A stretch of DNA of 47,466 bases from an uncultured Colwellia sp. (GCA_913058145.1 CAJXQM010000020.1:1-47466); one strand, 5' to 3'. Positions 28,020 through 38,525 are shown, numbered from the stretch's first letter. Notes: generated from the letters alone by a model not told the origin. Translations and numbers: made by a program.

Positions 28020-31000
28020 TTAATCTTCTTCAACTAAGGTCATAAGCGAAGTATTACCGCCCGAAGCAGTAGTATCAATACTGACTGTTTTTTCCGTTAC
28101 TAAGCGTTGAATTAAATTATCCATATATTCTGAGCTGATAACCGGTAATATCGCGCCTTTACGTTGGGCTAATTCCTCACTGATATAATGTTTACGCTCA
28201 CAACTACCATCTACTACCACACCCGATAACATAGGATGTGCCAACATCGTTGATAAGTGACGTAATCTTGCCACTTGGAAAACATTCTTATCTTCGCCTG
28301 TCGCAATAAACTTATCCCTAAAAGCCATCGCTTCGTCATAGAATAAATCAGACACAACCGTAACAACCGTATTGCCCGTTGCTAAAGCCGTTACAATGGA
28401 TAGTACCCAAAAGTGAAAGGTCGAATTTTTATCGACAAAACAGATAATATTACCACGGTTTTCCAAATAAATCACATTAGACTCACCCGTTGGACCCGGT
28501 AATATTTTGGGCTTTTTAAGACGCTTTTCAATATCAATTAATTGCGAGCGCGCCGCCGTTAAGGTCCGACTTAAATCGTCCGCTAAGTCTTCAACTATAT
28601 CAACATGGGCAATCTTTGCGAGTAACTGACGCACACAAGAAATACGTGTGTTCAAATTAGTTAAGCGCCAGTTTTTTTCCGCTTGATTGGCATTATCCAT
28701 CACTTTTATCGCATCAGTTTGTGACTTCTTATCACTGACTAAGGCTTCAAGATGAGACGGTAGCAAGTTAAATTGCTCTGCATCAGGAGTCGCTTTTTCT
28801 TTAACCAAGCGAGTTAAGTAATTTGGGCCACCCGCCTTGGGTCCTGTACCTGAAAGACCGCGACCACCAAAAGGTTGTACACCTACAATAGCGCCAATCA
28901 TATTACGATTGATATACACATTACCAGCTCGAGAGAGCTTTGCTAAATCAAAGGCGCGGTGTTCAATACGGGTATGAATGCCCATGGTTAAACCAAAACC
29001 AGTCCCATTGATATTATCAATAACCTTTTCTATTTCATTACCTTTAAAACGCACAACGTGAACACAAGGGCCAAAAACTTCTTTCTGAAGTACGCTAATG
29101 TCTTTAATTTCATAAAGTCGAGGCGCAAAAAAGAAGTGTTCGTTGTCGCAGACTTCATCTGAAATAGCACATTGGTAAAGCAGTTGACCATTGGTTTCCA
29201 TGTACTCACCGTGCGCATTGAGGGCATCAAGGGCTTTTTGGTCAATCACAGGACCTACGTCTGTACTGAGTTTTTCAGGGTTACCCACATGTAATTCAGC
29301 TAATGCGCCTTTCAGCATGGTAATCACGTTTTCTGCAATATCTTCTTGTAGAAATAAAACTCTAAGCGCAGAGCAACGCTGGCCTGCCGATTGAAAGCCT
29401 GAAGAAATAACATCATCAACAACTTGCTCAGGTAATGCGGTAGAGTCAACTATCATGCAGTTTTGACCACCAGTTTCCGCAATGAGTGGCACTTGGTCAC
29501 CACCACGGTCTGCCAAGGTTTGCGAAATTATCGTGCCTGTTTCAGTCGAGCCGGTAAACATAACGGTTTGAATGCGCTCGTCAGGAATAATGACACTGCC
29601 CACTTGACTGCCTCTAGCGATTACCGCTTGTACAACGCCATCAGGTAACCCCACCGATTTCATTAATTCAATCGTGCGTAGGGCAATTAAACTGGTTTGC
29701 TCTGCCGGCTTAGCCAATACTGTATTACCCGTGGCAATGGCGGCTGCCACTTGCCCTAAAAATATCGCTAATGGAAAGTTCCAAGGACTGATACACAACA
29801 CCACACCACGCGCTTCAAGACGTTCATCACCTTCAAGTTCAATAGCGCGCTGTGCATAGTAACGACAAAAATCAACCGCCTCTCGTACTTCATCAATACC
29901 GTCTTGGGCAATTTTACCCGCTTCTTTAATACACAAAGCGATAAGCTCGTCGGTATGACGCTCAAGAATATCAGCAACACGACATAATAAAGCCGCACGT
30001 TCAGTGACCCGTGTTGTTGACCATGACGCAAAGGCGGTTTCCGCCGTATCTATCATCGCTAACATGTTGTCTTTGTTGTGATGCTGGTGAAAGCCAATAA
30101 TCTCGCTATGGTTCGCCGGATTTTTAACCGCGCTCGCACCCTCTGGGATATCAGTTTCATTAAGTCGGTTGTTTTCAAACCAGTTATCAAGTGAGGATTT
30201 CAACGGGGTAATTATATTAATATCTGTTAAATCAAGACCTTTAGAGTTATCACGGTCTGTACCATTTTCACTGTAATACAACGCAATAGGTTTGAGTATT
30301 TGTTTGTTGTATTTGTCTTTTAAGCGCTGCGTTTTCTCAACAGGGTCTTCAAGTAAAGATTCAACCGGTTGAGATTCATCAACAATAGCATTAACAAATG
30401 ACGAATTAGCGCCATTTTCTAACAAACGGCGCACTAGGTATGCCAACAGGTCTTCATGATGGCCCACGGGTGCATAAATACGGCATTGAATACTTTCATC
30501 ACGAACAATTTGGTCATACAAAGAGTCCCCCATGCCATGTAAACATTGAAATTCAAAACCCTCTTTATCATCACCCGCAAGCTCAACAATCGTTGCTGCT
30601 GTGTAGGCATTATGTGTCGCAAATTGAGGATAGATAGTATCTCTATAATCTAATAATTTATTGGCACAAGCGTGATAAGACACGTCAGTAGAAGACTTTC
30701 GCGTAAATACAGGGAAGTCAGTATGACCATCTTTTTGGGTGTTTTTTATTTCAGTATCCCAATAAGCTCCCTTCACCAAGCGCACCATCATTTTACGGTT
30801 CACACGCAAGGTTAGCTCACGTAACCAATCAACGACAAAAATCGCACGCTTTTGATAAGCCTGCAAGGCAATACCAAAGCCATCCCAGCCGGCTAATTCA
30901 TCATCACTAAAAACAGCTTCAATCACATCAAGCGAGATATCTAATCGCTCAGATTCTTCAGCGTCAACCGTTAAGCCAATGTTGTAATGCTTTGCTTGCA

Positions 31001-31844
31001 AACAAAGCGCTTTAAGTTTCGGCACTATCTCAGCCATCACACGTGCTTTATGGGTAAACTCATAACGAGGATGAATAGCAGACAGCTTTACCGAGATACC
31101 CGGCACTCTACGCGGGTCGTTTTTACCTGAAGCAACCGCCGCATCACCAATGGTGACAATTGCCTCTTGATACGCTTTCAAATAACGCTCTGCATCCGCC
31201 ATGGTGCGTGCACCTTCGCCAAGCATGTCGTAAGAATACACATAACCTTGTTGCTCTTTTGTCGCGGCTCTTTCAGTGGCCGCAACAATCGTTTCGCCCA
31301 TCACAAACTGCTTACCCATAATTTTCATGGCATAGTTCATTGATTTGCGAATAACGGGCTCACCTAAACGCCCTATCGTTCTTTTCAATAATCCAAAGCT
31401 ATCTTGTTTGCGATTATCCGCATAGTTCACCATAGAGCCGGTGATTAATAATCCCCAAGAAGAAGCATTGACAAATAATGAATCACTGCCCCCTAAATGG
31501 GTACTCCACTGACCTTGAGATATTTTGTCGCGAATTAACGCATCTTGCGTATGTTTGTCCGGTACGCGTAACAACGCTTCAGCCAAACACATTAATACCA
31601 CACCTTCTTCACTTGAAAGAGAGTATTCTTTTAATAATGAATCTATCGCGCCATTACCTGCTTGGTCTTGACGAATTTGCAATACCATTTTTCGCGCTCT
31701 TTCCCACGCCCGACTTCGTGCACTTACATTCACTTCGGCTAAAGGAAGAATATGATCTACCGCTACATTTTCATCAATACGATAAAATTCACGAATTTTC
31801 TGACGCGTCGGACAGTCAGTGATAAAAGAACCATTAAAAAGCAT
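28020..31844 (-). CDS. putA: Bifunctional proline dehydrogenase / P5C dehydrogenase
   Basis: A long protein (1274 residues from ATG 31844; a TTG at 31880 would add 12) that oxidises proline to glutamate in two steps, passing electrons to quinone via FAD and then to NAD. The proline dehydrogenase barrel (about 120-480) shows LTVDAEESERLD and VRLVKGAYWD. The aldehyde dehydrogenase domain (about 550-1010) shows LAKPAEQT, Glu in IAETGGQN and catalytic Cys in SAGQRCSALR. A long C-terminal domain of the ALDH-superfamily type follows. The ribbon-helix-helix DNA-binding domain found at the N-terminus of E. coli PutA is absent, so it is not expected to repress its own operon. putP lies upstream on the same strand. 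Confidence 0.95.
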   Translation of the reverse strand: MLFNGSFITDCPTRQKIREFYRIDENVAVDHILPLAEVNVSARSRAWERARKMVLQIRQDQAGNGAIDSLLKEYSLSSEEGVVLMCLAEALLRVPDKHTQDALIRDKISQGQWSTHLGGSDSLFVNASSWGLLITGSMVNYADNRKQDSFGLLKRTIGRLGEPVIRKSMNYAMKIMGKQFVMGETIVAATERAATKEQQGYVYSYDMLGEGARTMADAERYLKAYQEAIVTIGDAAVASGKNDPRRVPGISVKLSAIHPRYEFTHKARVMAEIVPKLKALCLQAKHYNIGLTVDAEESERLDISLDVIEAVFSDDELAGWDGFGIALQAYQKRAIFVVDWLRELTLRVNRKMMVRLVKGAYWDTEIKNTQKDGHTDFPVFTRKSSTDVSYHACANKLLDYRDTIYPQFATHNAYTAATIVELAGDDKEGFEFQCLHGMGDSLYDQIVRDESIQCRIYAPVGHHEDLLAYLVRRLLENGANSSFVNAIVDESQPVESLLEDPVEKTQRLKDKYNKQILKPIALYYSENGTDRDNSKGLDLTDINIITPLKSSLDNWFENNRLNETDIPEGASAVKNPANHSEIIGFHQHHNKDNMLAMIDTAETAFASWSTTRVTERAALLCRVADILERHTDELIALCIKEAGKIAQDGIDEVREAVDFCRYYAQRAIELEGDERLEARGVVLCISPWNFPLAIFLGQVAAAIATGNTVLAKPAEQTSLIALRTIELMKSVGLPDGVVQAVIARGSQVGSVIIPDERIQTVMFTGSTETGTIISQTLADRGGDQVPLIAETGGQNCMIVDSTALPEQVVDDVISSGFQSAGQRCSALRVLFLQEDIAENVITMLKGALAELHVGNPEKLSTDVGPVIDQKALDALNAHGEYMETNGQLLYQCAISDEVCDNEHFFFAPRLYEIKDISVLQKEVFGPCVHVVRFKGNEIEKVIDNINGTGFGLTMGIHTRIEHRAFDLAKLSRAGNVYINRNMIGAIVGVQPFGGRGLSGTGPKAGGPNYLTRLVKEKATPDAEQFNLLPSHLEALVSDKKSQTDAIKVMDNANQAEKNWRLTNLNTRISCVRQLLAKIAHVDIVEDLADDLSRTLTAARSQLIDIEKRLKKPKILPGPTGESNVIYLENRGNIICFVDKNSTFHFWVLSIVTALATGNTVVTVVSDLFYDEAMAFRDKFIATGEDKNVFQVARLRHLSTMLAHPMLSGVVVDGSCERKHYISEELAQRKGAILPVISSEYMDNLIQRLVTEKTVSIDTTASGGNTSLMTLVEED

Positions 31845-31978
31845 ATATTTGATCTCAAAATTATTAAATAGTTTTTTCAACTACTTAGAGTTATTTAAAA
31901 TTATTTTATTCTACTACTAGTCTTATATATAAAACTAGCAAAGTGTTGATTTCTACACTCGCAAAAAAATCAATCTAT

Positions 31979-33481
31979 TTAAACATGATGGCTTAACATT
32001 TCATCATGCTTGGCTAAAATTTCAGTGTCATCTTGAGGGGCTATGTTGCTCACCACAAAGATAACTAAGGAACATAAAATAAAACCTGGCACTATTTCAT
32101 ACATCACTGAACTTAATGAATGACCATTAATAGTGATCGGTAGGTAAATCCATAACAAGACGGTTACCGCACCCGTTACCATTCCCGCCAAGGCGCCGTT
32201 TCTAGTCATTTTTTTCCAATACAAACTCCCTATAACAACGGGACCAAAAGCGGCACCAAAACCTGCCCAAGCATTACTCACTAATGATAAAATAGACGAA
32301 TTTCGATCGTAGGCTAAGTAAATTGCAACCAGCGCTACTAAAAACACCGAGATTCGTCCAACCAATACTTGTTGCTTATCACTCGCGTCACGGTGCAAAA
32401 ATGTTTTGTAGAAATCTTCAGTCAACGAACTTGAGGTAACCAATAGCTGAGAAGAAATAGTACTCATAATGGCAGCTAAGATTGCCGCTAATAAAAAACC
32501 AGAGATTAATGGACTAAATAAAATTTGAGATAATAAAATAAAGATAGTTTCAGCATCATCAAGCTTCATACCTGTTTTTGCAACATAAGCGATACCCGCA
32601 AGACCTGTTGCCATTGCACCTATAATAGAAACTATCATCCAACTCATACCGATTCGACGAGCGGTAGGCATCTCTTTAACACTACGAATAGCCATAAAAC
32701 GAACAATAATATGAGGCTGACCAAAATAACCTAATCCCCAGGCCATCGCTGAAAGAATACCAATGAGGCTCATGCCACTAAAAATATCAAATAAGGCAGG
32801 ATTTAGGCTATTAATGCTTGAGTGCATTTCTGAGATTCCCCCCACTTCACTAATCGCTACTACTGGTACTAATACCAGCGCGACAAACATAATACAGCCT
32901 TGAACAAAATCAGTTAAGCTCACCGCTAAAAAGCCACCGAATAAGGTATACGCAACAACCACTCCAGCGGTAACGTACAAACCTACTTCATAATTTAAAC
33001 CAAATGAACTTTCAAATAGTTTGCCCCCTGCAACAATACCGCTTGAGGTATAAAGTGTAAAAAACAAAACAATAACAACCGAAGAAACAACCCTTAACAT
33101 GCGAGATTTATCATTAAATCGATTTTCAAAAAAATCAGGCAAGGTAATAGAATCATTAGCCACTTCAGTATAAGTTCTAAGGCGAGGAGCAACGATGAGG
33201 TAATTTAAAAATGCCCCCATAACTAAGCCCATCGCAATCCACAAACTACTGACACCTGAAATATACATGGCACCTGGTAACCCCATTAACATCCAACCAC
33301 TCATGTCAGATGCCCCCGCGGAAAGAGCCGCAACACTTGGGCTTAAACTTCTCCCACCAAGCATATAACCTGAAACATCACTCGTTGATTTACAATACGA
33401 ATACAAACCAATACCAAGCATTGCCATGAAGTAAAGGCCTAAAGAAAAGAGTGTTTCAAATTCCAAAATAATTTCCACCAT
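31979..33481 (-). CDS. putP: Sodium/proline symporter
   Basis: A 500-residue SSS-family transporter with about 13 membrane segments. Strong agreement with E. coli PutP is visible: LGGRSL, ALSAGASDMSGW, LMGLPGA and FFTLYTSSGIVAGGKLFESSFG. It imports proline with sodium, supplying PutA. The frame opens further upstream (to 33523), but the Met at 33481 matches the usual N-terminus; neither start has a good ribosome site. About 100 bases separate it from putA on the same strand. Confidence 0.94.
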   Translation of the reverse strand: MVEIILEFETLFSLGLYFMAMLGIGLYSYCKSTSDVSGYMLGGRSLSPSVAALSAGASDMSGWMLMGLPGAMYISGVSSLWIAMGLVMGAFLNYLIVAPRLRTYTEVANDSITLPDFFENRFNDKSRMLRVVSSVVIVLFFTLYTSSGIVAGGKLFESSFGLNYEVGLYVTAGVVVAYTLFGGFLAVSLTDFVQGCIMFVALVLVPVVAISEVGGISEMHSSINSLNPALFDIFSGMSLIGILSAMAWGLGYFGQPHIIVRFMAIRSVKEMPTARRIGMSWMIVSIIGAMATGLAGIAYVAKTGMKLDDAETIFILLSQILFSPLISGFLLAAILAAIMSTISSQLLVTSSSLTEDFYKTFLHRDASDKQQVLVGRISVFLVALVAIYLAYDRNSSILSLVSNAWAGFGAAFGPVVIGSLYWKKMTRNGALAGMVTGAVTVLLWIYLPITINGHSLSSVMYEIVPGFILCSLVIFVVSNIAPQDDTEILAKHDEMLSHHV

Positions 33482-33523
33482 TATATTTTTATTAATTGTG
33501 TTGGTAATAAATTTATGCATCAA

Positions 33524-33796
33524 TATCGCTAAAGAGTTTGTTTACGGGTTAATCCATAACAATTATTTAAGAAAACTCAGAAGCATAACGTTTTACTTAA
33601 CAAAAACGATGGCTTTCAAATTTGTTGACGCCGAAATGGTTAAGCGGTATTTCATTTGTTAACTAGCGGTTAGCTATATATTTCTTTTATACGATTTACA
33701 GTAAAAAGGTTATTATCGTGTAATAATTCATAAATTTTTATGGATTCAGTAGTGCACAAGCTCTTTATGGTAACGTCTTTTAATAGGACAAATTAA
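33524..33796. promoter_or_regulatory. Divergent region between putP and the ECF sigma gene
   Basis: This AT-rich intergenic stretch of about 270 bases is expected to carry the putP promoter (minus strand) and the sigma gene promoter (plus strand). ATAGGA about 10 bases before the sigma ATG is its ribosome site. No gene or strong repeat was seen. Confidence 0.35.
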
Positions 33797-34372
33797 ATGC
33801 AAAAAAACAAAAAAATAAACAACAGGGTTTACGAAGCTTTTCAATCATCTAGAGATGGTTTAGTGCGTTCTATTATGAAAATGAATGTAAAGCAGCAAGA
33901 TGTTGATGACATTTTACAGGAAACTTTTATCAGAGTTTTGGACTCTGATGCTAAACAACATATTAAATCTCCCAAAGGTTATTTATTTGTTGTTTCGAGG
34001 AATTTAGTGCTTAAAAAATTAACCCAGCAATCAAAAGAAATTGATACTGAAATAGATGATGCTTTATTAAACCATGATGTTGATAATACTGTTGAAAAAG
34101 AACTCTACCAAAAACTTAAGTTTGAACGTTTTATTGAAGTATTAAACTCATTACCTGAAAAAAACCGTCGCGCGATACTATTAAGAAAGCTCTATTGTTT
34201 AAGTCATAAGGAAATAGCACAAAAAATGGATCTTTCAGTAAGTTCTGTCGAAAAAAACATTGCTCAAGGTTTAAAGCAATGCAAAAAATCACTTTACTCT
34301 CAAGGGTATGATGTTAATGAACTTAAGCTGCCGATACCACTCAATCGTTCGAGCAAGGAGTGTACAAAATGA
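33797..34372 (+). CDS. ECF sigma factor (FecI-like)
   Basis: A 191-residue extracytoplasmic-function sigma factor. Region 2 (about 12-75) contains VDDILQETFIRVL and SPKGYLFVVSRNL; region 4 (about 118-175) contains LPEKNRRAILLRKLYCLSHKEIA and SVSSVEKNIAQGL, the -35-binding helix. FecI-type factors direct RNA polymerase to TonB receptor genes after a signal relayed through FecR. The next gene encodes FecR, whose ATG overlaps this stop (ATGA). The likely targets are the receptor genes at 35.9 and 40.5 kb. Confidence 0.92.
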   Translation: MQKNKKINNRVYEAFQSSRDGLVRSIMKMNVKQQDVDDILQETFIRVLDSDAKQHIKSPKGYLFVVSRNLVLKKLTQQSKEIDTEIDDALLNHDVDNTVEKELYQKLKFERFIEVLNSLPEKNRRAILLRKLYCLSHKEIAQKMDLSVSSVEKNIAQGLKQCKKSLYSQGYDVNELKLPIPLNRSSKECTK

Positions 34373-35406
34373 ATACAAGTAATAAAGTGATTGCACTTCA
34401 TACCATGAATACGATTGAAGACGAAGCATCTCTTTGGTTGGTTAGACTAGACAATGGTAATTTATCTAAGCAATCAAGAAAAGAATTGAAAGCCTGGTTA
34501 TCAGCAGATGAAAGACATCAGATAGCATTAAAAGCGATGGTTGATATATGGAATGATATGGATGAAGTACTCATGATGATTAATGACGAAAATTCATCAA
34601 AAAACATCTCTTTATGGCCAATGTTAACACCTATTTTCAAACCCTTTTTATTGGCAGCAAGTATAAGTTTTATTGCTATTTTTATTTGGTTAGCGATGCC
34701 TATGAACGTAGAAAAAAATTCATATGCCACCTTGATAGGACAGCAGATAGATGTAAAATTTTCAGATGGTTCAATAATACACTTAAATACCAATAGCCGT
34801 ATTAAAACTGAATTTTCTGATGAAAAACGAATAATTAAATTAATAAAAGGTGAGGCTTTATTTGAAGTTGCACATGATCCTAATCGTCCATTTATCGTTT
34901 ATGCTGGGGATCGCCTAGTTCAAGCGATAGGAACAAAGTTTGTTGTACATTTAGAATCCGAAAATGTTCAAGTTACTGTTACTCATGGTAAAGTCAAAAT
35001 GTCAAAAGTGGCGCTTAACACTACATTAAGTGACATTAAAGAAATGAATAGTGCCACAATTCAAACAGATGATATTTTTATTGCTAAAGGTGAAAAAGTT
35101 ATCGCCGATAGCAATCAGACACCAACATTGACTCATATCAAACCAGAGAATATAAAACGTGAACTGTCATGGCTTGATGGAAAATTAGTTTTTGTTAATG
35201 AAAGATTGTTTGACGTTATTAAAGAGATTAATCGTTATGACGACATAGAGATTGTGTTAAAAGAACCATCACTACACGATATACGCATAAGTGGCCGTTT
35301 TGACCTAGGAGACAGTGAAGCCTTAATTGAAGCGATAGAACTTTCTTTTAATATTAAATCTCAGCAGCTTAAGTCAAACAAAATATTATTGACTAAAAAG
35401 AGATAA
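34369..35406 (+). CDS. FecR-type anti-sigma regulator
   Basis: A 345-residue inner-membrane regulator. The cytoplasmic N-terminal part (about 10-60: EDEASLWLVRLDNG, ERHQIALKAMVDIW) binds the sigma factor; one membrane segment lies near 85-105; the periplasmic FecR domain follows (FSDGSIIHLNTNSR, KLIKGEALFEVAHD, then AIGTKF), with a C-terminal domain (about 265-345) that contacts the receptor signalling domain. ATG 34369 was chosen, with AAGGAG eight bases before it; the frame is open from 34360. It overlaps the sigma gene by 4 bases. Receptor 1 downstream lacks the partner STN domain, but receptor 2 has it. Confidence 0.92.
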   Translation: MNTSNKVIALHTMNTIEDEASLWLVRLDNGNLSKQSRKELKAWLSADERHQIALKAMVDIWNDMDEVLMMINDENSSKNISLWPMLTPIFKPFLLAASISFIAIFIWLAMPMNVEKNSYATLIGQQIDVKFSDGSIIHLNTNSRIKTEFSDEKRIIKLIKGEALFEVAHDPNRPFIVYAGDRLVQAIGTKFVVHLESENVQVTVTHGKVKMSKVALNTTLSDIKEMNSATIQTDDIFIAKGEKVIADSNQTPTLTHIKPENIKRELSWLDGKLVFVNERLFDVIKEINRYDDIEIVLKEPSLHDIRISGRFDLGDSEALIEAIELSFNIKSQQLKSNKILLTKKR

Positions 35407-35859
35407 CGACTCAGCCTAAATAAAACTTATTTTTCAACCAAAGAAGTTTTTCACTCAAAAAAATCGAGTAGGTTGATCTTGTTGAGGCTTTATCATGAAG
35501 GTATAAATGATAAAGCCTCAAGTAACGAACCTCAAAGAGGTTCACAACAGTATAACAACCGTTGATTAAAAAAAATCAACGGCGCACTCCTACCTAAAAA
35601 TATCAAATGATACTGACCGTTTTATAACTACAACAGTGTAATTGTCGGTAAATAGTTATCTTCACTTCAGATTAATTCACTTCATTAACGCTAAGTTGAG
35701 TCATGATTAAAAAATATATTTTACGAAATAAATAAAAAACTTTACGGTTTTTCATGCTTTCTAACTCTTTAGCGTAGGTTGCAAATTTTTTAAGTAAATA
35801 ACAACCGAACAAAATAATTATAATTTAGTTAAAACATTAACACTTGGGAAGGAAATAAC
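35407..35859 (+). promoter_or_regulatory. Long leader region with three successive perfect stem-loops
   Basis: This 453-base gene-free stretch between fecR and receptor 1 contains three perfect hairpins within 100 bases: a 14-bp stem (35483-35496 with 35507-35520), a 7-bp stem with AAA loop (35527-35533 with 35537-35543), and a 9-bp stem with A6 loop (35559-35567 with 35574-35582). No T-run follows the first, so they may form a structured RNA rather than a simple terminator. The receptor's ribosome site is GGGAAGGAAA at about 35846. Confidence 0.65.
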
Positions 35860-38436
35860 ATGTCTAATAAATTCCGTACAGGTACGCTAGCTATTGCTAT
35901 AAGCATGGCGTTAGGAACCGTATCTGCATATGCTGCTGAAGATAATAATGCTAACGCAGAAAAAGATGTTGAACGCATCGCTGTCGTTGGCTCTCGTGGT
36001 GCTCCACGTTCAGTTAACGACTCTCCAGTACCAATAGATTTAATTGGTGCTGATGAGCTAGCTCGTGGTGGCAACACTAACATGCTTGAACTATTAAAAG
36101 GCACAGTGCCTTCGTTCAACGTTCATGAAAACCCTATTTCAGATGCAGCTAGTTTAGTTAAACCGGCTAACTTACGTGGTTTGTCTTCAGACAGCACACT
36201 AATCCTTGTTAACGGAAAACGTCGTCACCGTGCTTCAGTTATTGCTATGTTAGGTGGTGGTATTAATGATGGTGCTCAAGGTCCAGATATCGGTGTTATC
36301 CCTAGTGCAGCATTAAAGCAAGTTGAAGTATTACGTGACGGCGCTGCAGCACAATATGGCTCAGATGCTATTGCCGGTGTAATGAACTTTGTTTTAAAAG
36401 ATGATGCGGAAGGTGGCTCTTTAACGGCACGTTACGGTTCATATTATGAAGGTGACGGCGAGAGCATGGAAGTTGCTGGTAATATTGGTATGGCATTAAC
36501 TGATGACGGTTTTGCTAACCTTAGTTTCCAATACAAAACATCAGATGCAACTAGCCGCAGTGTACAACGTCCAGATGCACAAGCATTTATTGATGCAGGT
36601 AACACTGCAGTATCATCATTAGCACAAATTTGGGGCTCACCTGAAGTTGAAGATGACATTACTATTTTCGGTAACTTTGGTTTAGACCTAGGTAATGACC
36701 GTGAAGCCTACATGTTTGGTAACTACTCTGAACGTGATGTGCGTGGTGGTTTCTACTACCGTAACCCACATACTCGTGGTGGCGTATACTCAGGCGATGG
36801 CGGCGACTCTTTACTTATCGGTGATATTGCACAAGCGGGTGGCGCTGAAAGAACGTGTCAAGAAGTCGCTATTACTACTGGTAACGTATTAACGCAACAA
36901 AATTATATTGATAATGTTGTTAATAACGACAACTGTTTTGCTTTCAACCAAAAGCTACCAGGTGGTTTTACCCCTAACTTTGGTGGTAATATCGTTGATA
37001 CTGCACTAACTATGGGTACTCGTGGTCAAATTGACGACAGTCTTTCTTATGATGTTAGTGGTTCAATTGGTCGTAACGAATCAAGCTATGTTATTTATGA
37101 CACAGTGAATGCTTCTATAGGTTTAGACACACCACGTGATTTCAACCCAGGTAAGCATGTTCAATTAGAAAAATTCTTTAATGTTGATTTAGTTAAAGAA
37201 ATTGAAGTGGCTGCTTTTGACCAACCATTAATGATTGCGGGTGGTTATGAATGGCATCAGGAAACGTTTGAAGTTACCGCGGGTGACACAGCGTCTTTTG
37301 AAGCAGGCCCATACACTGACCAAGGTTTTGGTATCGGCTCTAACGGTTTTCCTGGTTTTAAACCGTCAGCAGCAGGTTCGTTTTCTCGTCAAAACTGGGC
37401 ACTTTATCTAGATACTGAAGCACAAGTTACAGAAAATTTATTAATTGGTGCTGCTCTTCGTTATGAAAACTACAGCTCATTTGGTGACACAACTAACTTT
37501 AAAGTAATGGGACAATATAACATTACTGACGATTTATCGGTTCGTGGCTCTGTAAGCTCAGGTTTCCGTGCTCCTACTGTGGGTCAAGCGAATTACGCTA
37601 ACGTACAAACTTCATTAGATGGAGGTGAGTTAGTAGATTCAGCATTACTACCAGCAACTAACCCAATTGCTATACAGTTAGGCGCTCAAGAATTAACACC
37701 CGAAGAGTCAAACAGTTATTCTTTAGGTGCAGTTTGGGATATCAATGGTTTCTACTTTACGCTTGATTATTACAACATTGAAGTAACAGACCGTATTTCT
37801 CAATCTGAAAAATATAACTTAACTGCAGATGATAGAATAGCCTTGAAAGCCTCTGGCGTACCCAATGTTGATTCAATTCAGCAAATTAGTTTCTTTACTA
37901 ATGATTTTGATACAACTACCGAAGGTGTTGATTTTGTAGGTAACTATTCAACGTCGTTATTTGACGGTGATACTAGCTTCAGTGTGGCCTATAACTACAA
38001 TGAAACAACCGTTGATAAGTTCACTGATATTACCGGTGCTGGTAAAGTATCTCGCTTAGAGAATGACTTACCAAATCATCGTGGTACTTTCACCGTGTCA
38101 CAAAGCTGGGATACAGTCAGTATGTTTACTCGTGTAAACTACTACGGCGAATACCAAGGTGTGCATGTTGATTGGGTTGGTAGCCCTGATGACCGTGGTA
38201 CAGAGATCAATGCTGATGCTAAAGTTACCGTAGATATGGAAGTTAGTTATCATATTGATGACAGCTTTACCGTGAGCTTAGGCGCACAAAACATCTTTGA
38301 TACTTATCCAAACGAGCTTGATTTTGAAGTTAACACTGGCGCTGCAAACAATAGCTGGGGTGGTAAATATTATGAAACATCACCATTTGGCTTTAACGGT
38401 GGTTTCTACTACGTAAAAGCAAACTATACGTTTTAA
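35860..38436 (+). CDS. TonB-dependent outer-membrane receptor without signalling domain
   Basis: An 858-residue outer-membrane transporter. A signal peptide (cleavage after SAYA near residue 25) is followed at once by a TonB-box-like acidic stretch and the plug domain (about 40-175: PANLRGLSSDSTLILVNG, VLRDGAAAQYGSDAIAGVMNF), then a 22-strand-type barrel ending in a terminal Phe (YYVKANYTF), as in porin-like proteins. There is no STN domain. Substrate is unknown; this receptor type with NGKRRHR is common in marine gammaproteobacteria and is not specific for iron. It is a clear paralogue of the 958-residue receptor 2 kb downstream. Confidence 0.93.
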   Translation: MSNKFRTGTLAIAISMALGTVSAYAAEDNNANAEKDVERIAVVGSRGAPRSVNDSPVPIDLIGADELARGGNTNMLELLKGTVPSFNVHENPISDAASLVKPANLRGLSSDSTLILVNGKRRHRASVIAMLGGGINDGAQGPDIGVIPSAALKQVEVLRDGAAAQYGSDAIAGVMNFVLKDDAEGGSLTARYGSYYEGDGESMEVAGNIGMALTDDGFANLSFQYKTSDATSRSVQRPDAQAFIDAGNTAVSSLAQIWGSPEVEDDITIFGNFGLDLGNDREAYMFGNYSERDVRGGFYYRNPHTRGGVYSGDGGDSLLIGDIAQAGGAERTCQEVAITTGNVLTQQNYIDNVVNNDNCFAFNQKLPGGFTPNFGGNIVDTALTMGTRGQIDDSLSYDVSGSIGRNESSYVIYDTVNASIGLDTPRDFNPGKHVQLEKFFNVDLVKEIEVAAFDQPLMIAGGYEWHQETFEVTAGDTASFEAGPYTDQGFGIGSNGFPGFKPSAAGSFSRQNWALYLDTEAQVTENLLIGAALRYENYSSFGDTTNFKVMGQYNITDDLSVRGSVSSGFRAPTVGQANYANVQTSLDGGELVDSALLPATNPIAIQLGAQELTPEESNSYSLGAVWDINGFYFTLDYYNIEVTDRISQSEKYNLTADDRIALKASGVPNVDSIQQISFFTNDFDTTTEGVDFVGNYSTSLFDGDTSFSVAYNYNETTVDKFTDITGAGKVSRLENDLPNHRGTFTVSQSWDTVSMFTRVNYYGEYQGVHVDWVGSPDDRGTEINADAKVTVDMEVSYHIDDSFTVSLGAQNIFDTYPNELDFEVNTGAANNSWGGKYYETSPFGFNGGFYYVKANYTF

Positions 38437-38495
38437 TATATAAGTCTCAACATATTGTTATTTAGATAAACTATTAAATATCAATAACTTAATTA

Positions 38496-38525
38496 AATAA
38501 GCCACATCAATCGATGTGGCTTATT
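38496..38525 (+). terminator. Terminator-like hairpin after receptor 1
   Basis: A perfect 13-bp stem (AATAAGCCACATC at 38496-38508 and GATGTGGCTTATT at 38513-38525) with a 4-base loop, AATC, lies 60 bases after the receptor stop. A-rich upstream and TATT downstream fit a Rho-independent terminator, though the T-run is short. Confidence 0.75.

Noticed and set aside
31478-31822. 114-residue plus-strand ORF opposite the putA 5' end
   Set aside because: Shadow of putA, which is unmistakable by motif in the other strand.
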